Shown: piece by piece, positions 1-7,682 of the stretch | Position numbering within the stretch: position 1 is the first letter of the stretch | Layout: each line of letters opens with the position of its first letter | The notes under the pieces: generated by a model | The model's database searches: none | What the model was told of the DNA's origin: nothing | What the model saw: the letters and a program-made list of their open reading frames with translations, nothing else | Position numbers and translations under genes: made by a program | DNA from: Candidatus Poseidoniaceae archaeon | GTDB lineage: Archaea > Thermoplasmatota > Poseidoniia > Poseidoniales > Poseidoniaceae | DNA length: 42,475 nt | NCBI GenBank assembly: GCA_030747785.1 | Contig: JASLKC010000052.1 | Coordinates: 1 to 42,475, forward strand | Reading direction: 5' to 3'

Positions 1-215
1 GTAAGCACTCCATCCTGAGCATTATTATCTGGGACTGTTGCATTGAAATGAGACCAATGGGTTGATTGTCCATTGGAGTAGAGGAATAGTGTAGTTTGGT
101 TCTCAGTTGGTTGCCTTGGGTCATCCGCAGCACCATCTGCACTTACCACTCCACCCTGTAGTGGAACGGAGAGCATGAGCGCACACATTAGAACTACCAA
201 TACGCGGCCTCGCAT
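1..215 (-). CDS. Secreted protein, N-terminal part only (cut by window edge)
   Basis: Seen: an open frame runs from an ATG at 215-213 on the minus strand to the window edge, giving 71 residues. It begins MRGRVLVVLMCALMLSVPLQ, a basic start followed by a hydrophobic stretch to about residue 20, then small residues (GGVVSADGAA) that suit signal-peptidase cleavage near residue 25. The rest is polar and rich in N, T and Q, with possible N-glycosylation sites (NQT, NAT). Inference: an exported surface protein like the others in this window. The C-terminal part lies outside, so no family can be named. It is separated by about 50 bases from the end of ftsZ on the same strand. Confidence 0.7.
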   Translation of the reverse strand, partial: MRGRVLVVLMCALMLSVPLQGGVVSADGAADDPRQPTENQTTLFLYSNGQSTHWSHFNATVPDNNAQDGVL

Positions 216-266
216 GTGTTACCCTTCACAGCAGAGGGATAAGACCCTTGCGAATGCAGAATCAAC

Positions 267-1427
267 TCAATCGAAGCGAGTAAATCCGACAGGCCCGTTA
301 TTATTCGTCTTATTTCGAGTCAGTTTGAGAGCATCCCCGAGTTTGTCTGGAGTAAGGTTTGCATTTCGGAGATCGGTACCACCTACTCCAGTAATTATTG
401 CCATGACCTTGATGGTATCACCAAAGCCGGGGTCTTGACGAGCCCCCCAGATAACATTTGCATTCTCGCTTACTTTTTCAGTCATCAAATCGACGACCTG
501 TGAGGCGGATTCCAAAGTCATGTACTGACCACCAGTAACATGGATTAGGACGCCGGTTGCTCCTGAAACATCTACATCGAGTAGTGGGTGATTGAGAGCT
601 TCGTGTACAACTTCTTCTGGTCCACGGTCACTCTCGCCGTATAGCATCATAGTGACTCCACCATCTGCCATAATCGCTCGAACATCTGCGAAGTCGAGGT
701 TGATTAGTGAAGGCAGGGTGATTGTCTCGACGATTCCCTTGACAATCTCTGCAACCAATTGGTCCATGATTGAGAATGCTTCATCCAAAGGTAGGTTGGG
801 CACATAGTGAAGGAGTCTATTATTGTCCAAAACTAGAACAGCATCTGCGGTTCCACGTAGAGACTCAAGTCCTTCCAAAGCCCGTTGCATTCTTTGACGG
901 CGCTCAATATGGAAAGGCGTAGTGACAATTCCGACCACAAGCGCACCTGCAGCCTTTGCTTCCTCAGCGACAATCGGACATATTCCAGTTCCTGAACCGC
1001 CACCAAGTCCGCTTGCGATGAATACGAGGTCTGCGCCGGTTACAATACGACGAATCATTTCACGACCGGCTTCAGCACAACGCCGTCCAGTCGAAGGATC
1101 TCCACCAGCACCAAGTCCTCGAGTGATGTGTCGACCGACCAAGAGTTTCTGTAGAGAACGAGTGTGGTCTAGATGTTGTTTATCGGTGTTAATTGCGACG
1201 GTAATCGCGCCCTCAACTCCAAGGTGAGTAATACGATTTAGGGTATTGTTTCCACTACCACCACAACCGACGATTAGGATTCTAGGATTAGGAACGCCAA
1301 AGGTTCCCAATTCATCATCAAGGAGCGCAGTAGCACCTTTACCCACTGCTTCCGCCTTGAGTGATGCCACCATATCGCTTAATGCCTGGTCGCTAGACCT
1401 AGTACTACGTGTATCAACGGGTCCCAT
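267..1427 (-). CDS. ftsZ: Cell-division GTPase FtsZ
   Basis: A tubulin-like GTPase that polymerises into the division ring. Numbering here follows the longer frame from a TTG at 1451 (394 residues). Seen: Rossmann start ILIVGCGGSGNNT (residues 58-70), the tubulin signature GLGGGSGTG (148-156) that binds GTP phosphates, and the T7 synergy loop NLDFADVRAIM (251-261) with its two Asp residues that complete the partner's active site. Length is normal for the family. The ATG at 1427-1425 (residue 9) is preferred as start because a GGAG lies 9 bases upstream (1440-1437), which would be inside the gene if TTG 1451 were used. The tail after residue 370 is short and basic/Asn-rich, ending GFTRFD. Archaea often carry two FtsZ paralogues; which one this is cannot be told from the window. 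Two hairpins lie upstream (1481-1501 and 1511-1527). Confidence 0.96.
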   Translation of the reverse strand: MGPVDTRSTRSSDQALSDMVASLKAEAVGKGATALLDDELGTFGVPNPRILIVGCGGSGNNTLNRITHLGVEGAITVAINTDKQHLDHTRSLQKLLVGRHITRGLGAGGDPSTGRRCAEAGREMIRRIVTGADLVFIASGLGGGSGTGICPIVAEEAKAAGALVVGIVTTPFHIERRQRMQRALEGLESLRGTADAVLVLDNNRLLHYVPNLPLDEAFSIMDQLVAEIVKGIVETITLPSLINLDFADVRAIMADGGVTMMLYGESDRGPEEVVHEALNHPLLDVDVSGATGVLIHVTGGQYMTLESASQVVDLMTEKVSENANVIWGARQDPGFGDTIKVMAIITGVGGTDLRNANLTPDKLGDALKLTRNKTNNNGPVGFTRFD

Positions 1428-1548
1428 CCCTGACGTCTCCAAGAAGAACAAGCCTGCTCATTTCACTATTAACGGTGATGCTCGCGAAGTACTGACGCGA
1501 GGCTGTTTTCTAACCCCCTAGGGGTTACCAATAGCGCGACTAACAGAA

Positions 1549-1556
1549 TTGATATA
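1549..1556 (+). promoter_or_regulatory. Candidate TATA box of tRNA-Tyr
   Basis: TTGATATA ends 24 bases before the first base of the tRNA, about the spacing expected between an archaeal TATA box and the start of transcription. Supported by position and composition only. Confidence 0.5.
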
Positions 1557-1579
1557 CGCGAGGACGGTCGCAAGGCTTG

Positions 1580-1682
1580 CCTCGCTTAGCTCAGTTGGTA
1601 GAGCACCTGACTGTAGTTGGTAAAACCAAACGTCTCAGCAGACATCAGGGTGTCCCCAGTTCAAGTCTGGGAGCGGGGACCA
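1580..1682 (+). tRNA. tRNA-Tyr (anticodon GTA), intron-containing, CCA encoded
   Basis: A full cloverleaf can be drawn. The acceptor strand CCTCGCT (1580-1586) pairs with AGCGGGG (1672-1678, one T-G pair), then discriminator A and an encoded CCA (1680-1682). The D arm is GCTC/GAGC (1589-1592 with 1601-1604). The anticodon stem is CCTGA (1606-1610) with TCAGG (1645-1649). The T arm is CCCAG-TTCAAGT-CTGGG (1655-1671). The loop reads C-T-G-T-A-G, placing GTA at 1613-1615. C1-G72 is the known identity pair of archaeal and eukaryotic tRNA-Tyr. The anticodon loop is interrupted by about 27 extra bases after position 37, the usual archaeal intron site. Confidence 0.93.
1617..1643 (+). other. tRNA-Tyr intron
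   Basis: About 27 bases lie between G37 (1616) and A38 (1644). The intron can fold as two small perfect hairpins: TTGGT-AAA-ACCAA (1617-1629) and GTCT-CAGC-AGAC (1632-1643). Archaeal tRNA introns are removed by the EndA endonuclease at a bulge-helix-bulge. A canonical form of that motif was not confirmed by eye, so the exact boundaries may shift by a base or two. Confidence 0.75.
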
Positions 1683-1714
1683 CTTACGTTGGATAGCCAT
1701 GGTTGTTGCAAAGG

Positions 1715-2476
1715 TTATACTATTGCTAATATCAAGACGAAGAAAACAAAACCTCCAATTATAGCTGAACTGATTTTCATAACCATTCTCGCTTTTTCGA
1801 TTCTTACGATTCCTTGTAAAGCAAATTGATTCGTTGGCTCTAATCGTAAGACCTGTTGGTAAACATTCTCAGCATCTTTGTATTTCTTCAGAAGTGAAAG
1901 AGATGGCAATATCCCAAATTTGTTATGCTTCATCATCATTTCAGCAAGTAGCAGTAGGGTACGAACATGGTTCGAATCCCATTGCAAGACATATTGTATT
2001 TTGTCAATGCCAGTTCTGTAGAAGTTTCCAAATTTTTGATTATACACAACCAAAGTTTCCCTTCTCTTTACAAAATTATAGTTTAGTACCATCGAATAAC
2101 AATAATTCTCAGCATCACTGCACAGGGCATTTACGATGCGTGGGTGATACTCACCATCATGGAGATTGATTGCGAGATCATAGTCTATTTGTTTAGCTCG
2201 TTCAAAGATGTTTTTTGAATCTGTTAATCTACCTTCAGCCATTGCATCGACCATAGTATTCAAGTGGCTTCGTACCATTTTTTCCATATCGTGTACAACG
2301 GTATTGTGTACAGTCGTACTATGGCTATGACTATGCTCATGCCTAACTTCAGTATTGATATCACCCATTACGACTGAGTCTTGAATAGTATGGCCCTGGT
2401 TTTCCGGAGGGGCCGGAATCCAGTCGGTTCCAGTCCACATCATTGAGCCATCAGGGCTCAGGACCTTCTCGGGCAT
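1715..2476 (-). CDS. Tail-anchored hypothetical protein with WxGxxW motif and TPR-like helices
   Basis: Not a named family. Seen in its 253 residues: an N-terminal SPDGSMMWTGTDWIPAPP (residues 7-24), the short Trp-Gly-Trp motif also found at the ends of many bacterial and archaeal membrane proteins; then a segment IQDSVVMGDI (31-40) and a His-rich patch HEHSHSHSTTVH (46-57). A helical middle follows, with a tetratricopeptide-like pair around 170-230 (AENVYQQVLRLEPTNQFAL). The last 19 residues (235-253) form one membrane span at the extreme C-terminus, so most of the protein probably faces the cytoplasm (tail anchor). The His patch could bind metal. It has its own upstream element (2506-2543) shared with the next gene upstream. 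Confidence 0.85.
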   Translation of the reverse strand: MPEKVLSPDGSMMWTGTDWIPAPPENQGHTIQDSVVMGDINTEVRHEHSHSHSTTVHNTVVHDMEKMVRSHLNTMVDAMAEGRLTDSKNIFERAKQIDYDLAINLHDGEYHPRIVNALCSDAENYCYSMVLNYNFVKRRETLVVYNQKFGNFYRTGIDKIQYVLQWDSNHVRTLLLLAEMMMKHNKFGILPSLSLLKKYKDAENVYQQVLRLEPTNQFALQGIVRIEKARMVMKISSAIIGGFVFFVLILAIV

Positions 2477-2505
2477 GACCTGTTGTCATCTTTCACCACT
2501 TATCG

Positions 2506-2543
2506 TGATTACCCCTTCATCAACGGATGTACATTCGATATGA
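2506..2543 (-). repeat. Upstream element, copy 1 (in front of the 253-aa gene)
   Basis: The 26 bases at 2518-2543 match 4407-4432 with two mismatches. Both copies include ACATTCGATATGA on the plus strand. On the minus strand this block is followed by six unmatched bases and then TAATCA (2511-2506), in the same order and spacing as copy 2. The block's near edge is 42 bases from the ATG of the 253-aa gene; the TAATCA lies about 30 bases before the ATG, a TATA-box-like position. Best read as an operator or activator site joined to a promoter. Confidence 0.75.
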
Positions 2544-2557
2544 ATTGTACTTAGTCC

Positions 2558-4366
2558 TCATTCCGTTTCAGGTGAATATATTCCATCGGGTGCCAATTGT
2601 GGTAACTTGTACTGCGGATCGGTAATCAAATCGTAAATCAAAACATCCATGCTTTCGAGTAGTTCCTTTGAACAAGGCTCCCATTCATCAGCGATTCCAT
2701 CACAGGTTTCTGTATCATTTAGAATCCCCATATTACTGACTTGAGCCCAGTAAATGTATTCTCCAGCCATACAACCATAGTCGCATGTCGAATCATCATA
2801 GTGATACCACGCCTCATCAGGATAACTTGATGGGAATTCAATGAATTGACCACCTCTCGCTTCATCCATTGCATTGGTCAATAGTGAAGAATTAGGCTCC
2901 AATCCGAAAGCTTCGGGATAGATGTACACATGGCCAACCATGTTGATTGTGTGCATGATTTCTTCGACTGAAGCATCAGACCCCCAGTATCCCGTTTGTG
3001 TAGGGTCTACTTCATCTGCATAGAGAACAGCACCAATTCCTTCTCCCTGATAGTACACAATCATGGCCTTTTCAGCAGGAGATAATTCCTCGTTGAACAT
3101 CGGAATCATTGCATCTTTTTCTTGGAGTCTATTGAGGAGTAATGCATCATCAGCAACACCATCCTCATCATTATCGAGCAATTCAGCAAGTACAGAGGCC
3201 GCATGAATAACCTGGTCATCGGTGAGTTCAGATTCTGCATATACACCTAATCCAAAAACTTCGATATATTTCGTGAAACACTGTAATGCCGGATCATTGA
3301 TATTTGGATTTGCTTGGATTGTAAAATTTGATGGATTAGAATTGTTTTCTGAAGTACTGCCTTCAGTACAATTTGGGGTATAGTTGCTAGTGTTGTCACT
3401 AGTTTCCCAGCCGAGACCACCTTCAGAAATATTGAAGGTAGCATTTAGATCAAAAGTTTCTTCGCCGTAATTTCCAGCATTTGAATCGACCCACTGTTGG
3501 GCATATTGCGCTGCACTCCCATCAAATGCGCCCTCATCATTCCACCAATCATCTTCTAATCCTATTGCAGCGTCTTCAAACGACAGGTCGTCATAATTTT
3601 CTTGATAGCAACCTACTGACATCCCAAGTTCCAATTCATATTCTGCAATAAAAGAATAGATTGCCGCATGAAAAGGGTCTTCAGGCCAAACCAAATTACA
3701 TTCATCAAACGAATCCTGATTGTTCTCAATCCAGTCAAGAATACTATCATCATTATTTTCTTCGTAATAATTATTATTATTTCCATCGTAATAATGACCA
3801 GAAGGGCTGGAATTATCAGGTATTATAATCGAAACAAGCACTATCATTACTACAAAACCAACTAAAACAATAACTCCATTATTTTGTGCATTTTTTTTCT
3901 TCGAAACAGGAGGAGAAAGTTGTGTAATTCCGCCCACTGAATCAATGATTATCGAGGCGGGAGCAGAATCAAGTCCATTCTTTATGGGTTTGGTTTCTTT
4001 CTCAATGAGTTTCATTATGCCTGCCACAATCAATATTATTATTCCAATGCATAATATGACGAATGCAGCAAAGAGCCATCCAAGTATTTCCCAGCCATCT
4101 ATTCCTAATATTTCTGGTAGCACAGGCCAAGCCAATACTGCACAGATTAGAAAACCGAATCCGACTTTTGCAACTTCATTTGCATTTGACTTACTCACTC
4201 TGTTTTCAATCGCCAAGTGTTGGTGATTTAGACAATAACTACCTACGGCTCTTTTCGCTTTCTTACAGTTCTCAAATATACAAATATGTGATAATTTGTC
4301 CTTAGGAAGAGGTGAATCAAGTGTCTCATTTTCTGAGTGTTCAGAATCTGAGTCGGAATCCCCCAT
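2558..4366 (-). CDS. Membrane protein with N-terminal zinc knuckle and large acidic C-terminal domain
   Basis: 602 residues; family not recognised. Order of parts seen: acidic Ser-rich start; a Cys/His cluster C29-x4-C34-x10-C45-x2-H48 that could bind one zinc; two hydrophobic spans at about 67-88 and 94-120; a third span at about 163-183; an Asn/Tyr-rich linker (190-207); then an acidic region and a folded C-terminal domain (about 355-600). That domain holds a Ca-binding-like loop DNDEDGVADD (398-407), a conserved-looking EEIMHTINMVGH (468-479), and Cys residues at 528, 532, 555 and 565 that could form disulfides. Three spans plus a Cys/His N-terminus suggest a cytoplasmic N-terminus and an outside C-terminal domain. 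EEIMH is not a HExxH protease motif, so no enzyme activity is claimed. Coding A+T is somewhat higher than in its neighbours. Confidence 0.85.
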   Translation of the reverse strand: MGDSDSDSEHSENETLDSPLPKDKLSHICIFENCKKAKRAVGSYCLNHQHLAIENRVSKSNANEVAKVGFGFLICAVLAWPVLPEILGIDGWEILGWLFAAFVILCIGIIILIVAGIMKLIEKETKPIKNGLDSAPASIIIDSVGGITQLSPPVSKKKNAQNNGVIVLVGFVVMIVLVSIIIPDNSSPSGHYYDGNNNNYYEENNDDSILDWIENNQDSFDECNLVWPEDPFHAAIYSFIAEYELELGMSVGCYQENYDDLSFEDAAIGLEDDWWNDEGAFDGSAAQYAQQWVDSNAGNYGEETFDLNATFNISEGGLGWETSDNTSNYTPNCTEGSTSENNSNPSNFTIQANPNINDPALQCFTKYIEVFGLGVYAESELTDDQVIHAASVLAELLDNDEDGVADDALLLNRLQEKDAMIPMFNEELSPAEKAMIVYYQGEGIGAVLYADEVDPTQTGYWGSDASVEEIMHTINMVGHVYIYPEAFGLEPNSSLLTNAMDEARGGQFIEFPSSYPDEAWYHYDDSTCDYGCMAGEYIYWAQVSNMGILNDTETCDGIADEWEPCSKELLESMDVLIYDLITDPQYKLPQLAPDGIYSPETE

Positions 4367-4394
4367 AATTTCGGATTAATGCTATCTTCCTTAA

Positions 4395-4432
4395 TGATTA
4401 AGCCGGCATCATCGGATATACATTCGATATGA
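4395..4432 (-). repeat. Upstream element, copy 2 (in front of the 602-aa gene)
   Basis: Bases 4407-4432 repeat 2518-2543 with two mismatches, followed on the minus strand by six different bases and TAATCA (4400-4395). The near edge is 41 bases from the ATG of the 602-aa gene, one base different from copy 1. This copy overlaps the last codons and stop of the GNAT gene, so the promoter of the 602-aa gene would lie inside its neighbour's 3' end. Confidence 0.75.
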
Positions 4433-4828
4433 GAATAGATGACGACATTGGTGTAAGCAACGCTTGAAATCCAAAGTGATGAGCATCTTGAGAACTCTCC
4501 ACATTCGCTCGAACATCATTACCCAGAAGGGGATGAATCCAGGCCACCACGCTTCCTTGAATCCGGCTTTTTCTAAGGCGCTAATCAATGCTGGATGACG
4601 GGTAAAAACGCAGGTCTTTTCGTTGCACTTCTCAAGGATTTGATGTGAGAGGCCCTTGCCGCGATGGGCAGGGTCGACCACTACTGTGGTGAGTTCTTTG
4701 ATTCCCCCTCTACTAGTAAGAGAGTAATGGGCAATCGGTTTGCCATCTTCATAGATGAATTGTGAATTTTTCATCGAGCCGGGAATCAAATCTAACTCGC
4801 GTCGGATCTGTTCCTTCAACCAGTCCAT
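4409..4828 (-). CDS. GNAT-family N-acetyltransferase
   Basis: 139 residues. Seen: GNAT motif A with a beta strand ELTTVVVDPAHRGKGLSHQI (45-64). HRGKGLS fits the acetyl-CoA pyrophosphate loop RxxGxG/A except for Ser at the last position. It is followed by the typical motif B strand and helix (TRHPALISALEKAGFKEAW, 76-94). Known of the family: transfer of an acetyl group from acetyl-CoA to an amine; the substrate cannot be told. The ATG directly follows the stop of the methyltransferase gene (TGA then ATG, no gap), so the two are co-transcribed and probably translationally coupled. The C-terminal 30 residues are basic and Cys-rich and extend past the usual fold; the last ones are encoded by the shared upstream element. 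Confidence 0.85.
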   Translation of the reverse strand: MDWLKEQIRRELDLIPGSMKNSQFIYEDGKPIAHYSLTSRGGIKELTTVVVDPAHRGKGLSHQILEKCNEKTCVFTRHPALISALEKAGFKEAWWPGFIPFWVMMFERMWRVLKMLITLDFKRCLHQCRHLFSYRMYIR

Positions 4829-5539
4829 TCAATCACCAATTTGTCGCAATCTCTCGATTGCAAGAGCACTAACTGCGACTTGTAAATTGTAAGATGGAAC
4901 AAATCCTGGCATCGGTAGCCTAACGATTTCATTTGCAGCATCGAGAACCTCTTGTGAAACTCCGGAATTTTCTGCGCCTACTACTAACATTACATTCCCT
5001 GTAAGGTCAGTATCCCAAGGCGCTTTGTCACCGACATCTTCTGCAACAACGATCTTTCTATTGCATTCGGCCAGTATTTCTTCTGTACTCGCATATATTA
5101 CGGGGATGAATCGGTTAGCCCTCATTCCCGCTCTTCGAACCGTTCTTCTTTCAGAGTGAGTTTTCTCGACATTGATTAGAACTGCAGTAGCCCCACTAAC
5201 CTCCGCCGTTCGAATTGCAAACCCGAGATTTGTCGCGTATTCAACACCGTCAAAAAACCAGATTGCGCCATCTCTTTCGAAGACCTCAGAAAGGCTTCCT
5301 TTTGGCTCCCTGCCGGTTAGTGCAAGAGCATCCTGTTGCCCGTTTGCACTCATTCTCCACAAGTCGGTAGAAGAACCTTCGACAACAGGAATACCTTTGC
5401 TTTCACACAATTTGATTATCTCTTGACAATCGGCTTCTCTATCCACTAGAACAAGTTTGATTTCGGTGCCCTCTCTTAGAGCTTTCAGGACCGAATCAGT
5501 TCCGGTGATTTGAAGGGACACATCCCCCCGATGGCACAC
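4829..5539 (-). CDS. SpoU/TrmH-family RNA 2'-O-methyltransferase
   Basis: 236 residues with the three SPOUT motifs: motif 1 DGVEYATNLGFAIRTAE (97-113) with Asn104 and Arg110; motif 2 LVVGAENSGVSQEV (185-198) plus IVRLPMPG (205-212); motif 3 SYNLQVAVSALAIE (216-229), where the usual SLN is SYN. These form the trefoil knot that binds S-adenosylmethionine. An N-terminal substrate-binding part (about 8-80) resembles the RlmB/TrmH class (ITGTDSVLKALREG). The substrate, tRNA or rRNA ribose, is not decidable. The start is uncertain: GTG at 5539 is taken, but GTG at 5521 (residue 7) fits the family N-terminus equally well. Divergent from the eL15 gene across a short region with a GC hairpin. Confidence 0.9.
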   Translation of the reverse strand: MCHRGDVSLQITGTDSVLKALREGTEIKLVLVDREADCQEIIKLCESKGIPVVEGSSTDLWRMSANGQQDALALTGREPKGSLSEVFERDGAIWFFDGVEYATNLGFAIRTAEVSGATAVLINVEKTHSERRTVRRAGMRANRFIPVIYASTEEILAECNRKIVVAEDVGDKAPWDTDLTGNVMLVVGAENSGVSQEVLDAANEIVRLPMPGFVPSYNLQVAVSALAIERLRQIGD

Positions 5540-5555
5540 TGCCTCATGAGTGAAT

Positions 5556-5571
5556 CCCCCCCGTAGGGGGG
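5556..5571. repeat. GC-rich mini-hairpin between divergent genes
   Basis: A run of seven C, then GTA, then six G, makes a six-base stem with a three-base loop. It lies between the divergent methyltransferase and eL15 genes, so it cannot terminate either of them. Similar hairpins are described elsewhere in this window. Confidence 0.6.
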
Positions 5572-5643
5572 TAAAGTCGCGTCGCGGTATTCAAATAGGG
5601 GAGTCAAGTCGCCGAAATGCTCCTAGTGGGCAGTTGATGTACA

Positions 5644-6234
5644 ATGGCAAAAGGTCTCTACCAGCACGTTCGTGCAACATGGAAGCGCCCAAAGGACACC
5701 ATTACCCACATGCAACGCCAAGATCGTATGGTCCAATGGCGTCGCGAACCGGTAAACTGTCGTATTGAGCGCCCTACACGTCTTGACGCTGCACGCCGCC
5801 TTGGATACAAGGCAAAGCAGGGTGTTGTCCTTGTTCGTACTCGTGTCCGCCGTGGTGGCCTACGTAAGGGTAAGGTCCACATGAAGCGCAAGCCATCCAA
5901 GGCAGGTATCAACAAGATTACCATGGCTAAGAATACTCAGCGCATCGCTGAAGAGCGTGTTAACCGCCACTTCCCTAACCTAGAGGTCCTCAATTCCTAT
6001 TGGGTTGGCCAAGATGGTAAGCACAAGTACTACGAGATAATCATGCTCGATGCTTCTCACCCAGCAATCAAGTCCGACAAGGACCTAGGCTGGATTGCAG
6101 ACTCCCATCACAAGGGACGAGCATACCGTGGAAAGACCAGTGCTGGAAAGCGCGGACGCGGTCTTCACAACAAGGGTAAGGGTGCAGAGAAGTTGCGCCC
6201 ATCTCTAAAGGCACGTGGCAACATCGGCAAGTGA
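5644..6234 (+). CDS. rpl15e: Large ribosomal subunit protein eL15
   Basis: 196 residues, the usual length of archaeal eL15. Seen: MAKGLYQHVRATWKRP at the N-terminus, LGYKAKQGVVLVRTRVRRGG (54-73), LNSYWVGQDGKHKYYE, and the basic C-terminal GKTSAGKRGRGLHNKGKG. All are hallmarks of the family, which is present in archaea and eukaryotes only and binds 23S rRNA in the core of the large subunit. The gene uses codons such as CGC, CGT and AAG heavily, as expected of a highly expressed gene. It leads a plus-strand group with the PRC-barrel and RNase Z genes. A possible TATA-like TATTCAAATA is at 5588-5597. Confidence 0.98.
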   Translation: MAKGLYQHVRATWKRPKDTITHMQRQDRMVQWRREPVNCRIERPTRLDAARRLGYKAKQGVVLVRTRVRRGGLRKGKVHMKRKPSKAGINKITMAKNTQRIAEERVNRHFPNLEVLNSYWVGQDGKHKYYEIIMLDASHPAIKSDKDLGWIADSHHKGRAYRGKTSAGKRGRGLHNKGKGAEKLRPSLKARGNIGK

Positions 6235-6300
6235 GCCGAAAGTCGCCGTTGGGTTCTTTGAGGAGCGCCCGTCTCGTCGGTTTAGCGGAGGGCTTTGTCT

Positions 6301-6561
6301 ATGTCAGATAACGAATGGAGATTGACTAGCCTGAAGGGCATGGATGTCTATCTCCCAGATGGTCGACTTCTTGGCTCAGTACACGATGCTGTTGTCGAAG
6401 TAGGCGATCACATTGCGACTCATTTATTCGTCAAAGAAACTCCAGAAGAGTTGGTTGAAGGTAAGGTAAATCTCGCCGTCCCATGGCGTTGGGTTCGCTC
6501 AGTAGGAGATGTTGTCCTATTGCGGTGGTTCCCCAAAACTCCGATTCCACTACGTAATTGA
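6301..6561 (+). CDS. PRC-barrel domain protein
   Basis: 86 residues from the ATG at 6301, with a GGAG 10 bases upstream (6287-6290); the TTG at 6295 would leave only 4 bases. Seen: a single small beta-barrel: SLKGMDVYLPDGRLLGSVHD (residues 9-28) followed by NLAVPWRWVRSVGDVVLL. This layout matches the stand-alone PRC-barrel proteins of archaea. Known of the family: a beta-barrel fold shared with RimM and with photosynthetic reaction centre H subunits, often tied to RNA processing or ribosome assembly. Its place between eL15 and RNase Z supports an RNA-related job, but that is inference. It ends 10 bases before RNase Z. Confidence 0.85.
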   Translation: MSDNEWRLTSLKGMDVYLPDGRLLGSVHDAVVEVGDHIATHLFVKETPEELVEGKVNLAVPWRWVRSVGDVVLLRWFPKTPIPLRN

Positions 6562-6571
6562 GGTGTCGAAA

Positions 6572-7642
6572 ATGTCCCTCGAACTACATGTGCTTGGAAC
6601 TTCCTCGGCTCGTCCCGCTCAAGGACGTTCGGTTTCAGGCTCTCTCTTAGAAACTCTAGAAGGGATTGTTGTAATCGATTGTGGTGAAGGTTTCCAGAAC
6701 CGTCTTGTTGAGCATCGTAAAGCAATGAAAGAGCATGCTGGTCGCCGAATCAAAGTGTCTCGCCTGTCTGCGATTCTCCTCACTCATGGACATCTCGATC
6801 ACACTTGGGGTGTGCTACCATGGCTTCAGACACTTGCACTAGATGGTCGCAAAGATGAGCTCTTTGTCATCGGACCGACAAGTCCCGAGGTCATCGATAC
6901 TCTAATCGAAGGAGAAGGCGAAGCTGAAGTAGACCCTTCTGATCTTGTTATCCAATATGATATGTGGATTGATTTGGGAGCAACTACAGAAACTCTAGGA
7001 TATGAACTCTCATTTGTTCTTGGAGATGGTGAAAGGTGGTATCAACTTGGAAAGGGACTTTTGGAGGAACTTCCTCAACCACTTAAGGGAGCGGAAATCT
7101 CTGCTCACACAACCGCTCATACAATTCCTTCCTTTGCCTGGAAAATTAGTAATTCAGACCGCCTTGGCAAATTCAATCGGGAAAAGTCTGCTGACTTACC
7201 TATGGAGATGAGAACTAAGTTGGCAAATGGCGAAGATGTTCAACATGATGGTGAAACTCTGTTGGCTAAGGATTTCAGAGATGAACCCCGCCTGGGTCAT
7301 TCAATTATTGTCTCTGGAGATACCGCAGAGCGCTCAATCGATACAGATTGTGACTTATTGATTCACGAAGCTACATTCCTCGAGACTCATGCTGCATTGG
7401 CCGATGACCATCTGCATTCAACTGCAGCCGGCGCGGCGAGAACCGCAGTTGCATGTGAAGCGAAGCACCTTGCTCTAACTCACTATTCTGGCCGTCTAGA
7501 GGATCATACTCTTTCACTTGATGAAGCAAGGTCAATTCATGCATCAGTCGTCGCTTGTGGCGATGGAGATAGATTGCGTTTGGAAGAGGATGGCAGCCTA
7601 TCACATATGGTCAAAACCGATAATGGTTGGTTGACTTCCTGA
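6572..7642 (+). CDS. rnz: Ribonuclease Z (tRNA 3' processing endonuclease)
   Basis: 356 residues from the ATG at 6572. Metallo-beta-lactamase fold: LGTSSARPAQGRSVSGSLLE at the start, VVIDCGEGFQNRL (33-45), the zinc motif THGHLDH (71-77; His72, His74, Asp76, His77), and then HTTAHTIPSFAW, SGDTAE, HEATF and LTHYSGR, which supply the remaining metal ligands and the RNase Z-specific loops. Known: it cuts pre-tRNA at the 3' side of the discriminator base. The tRNA-Tyr gene in this window has CCA encoded, so at least that tRNA would not need CCA added after trimming. A longer frame upstream (to 6509) overlaps the PRC-barrel gene and is unlikely. Length is slightly above the usual 300-320 because of an insertion around residues 110-190. 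Confidence 0.93.
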   Translation: MSLELHVLGTSSARPAQGRSVSGSLLETLEGIVVIDCGEGFQNRLVEHRKAMKEHAGRRIKVSRLSAILLTHGHLDHTWGVLPWLQTLALDGRKDELFVIGPTSPEVIDTLIEGEGEAEVDPSDLVIQYDMWIDLGATTETLGYELSFVLGDGERWYQLGKGLLEELPQPLKGAEISAHTTAHTIPSFAWKISNSDRLGKFNREKSADLPMEMRTKLANGEDVQHDGETLLAKDFRDEPRLGHSIIVSGDTAERSIDTDCDLLIHEATFLETHAALADDHLHSTAAGAARTAVACEAKHLALTHYSGRLEDHTLSLDEARSIHASVVACGDGDRLRLEEDGSLSHMVKTDNGWLTS

Positions 7643-7663
7643 AGGGGGAGATTCAAAGGTCGG

Positions 7664-7678
7664 GTGCATCCCATGCAC
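7664..7678 (+). repeat. Mini-hairpin in front of the PKD-type gene
   Basis: GTGCAT-CCC-ATGCAC is a perfect six-base stem with a three-base loop, ending four bases before the ATG at 7683. It would sit over or beside the ribosome binding region. Confidence 0.6.
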
Positions 7679-7682
7679 TTTC

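Noticed and set aside
3066-3102. EEIMH and nearby His/Glu (on the 602-aa protein) as a possible metalloprotease site
   Set aside because: The order does not match HExxH or the inverted HxxEH motif, so no protease was called.
4407-4432. The repeated block as a transposon end or attachment site
   Set aside because: No transposase or integrase nearby, no target duplication, and both copies keep the same distance to a start codon, which fits regulation better.
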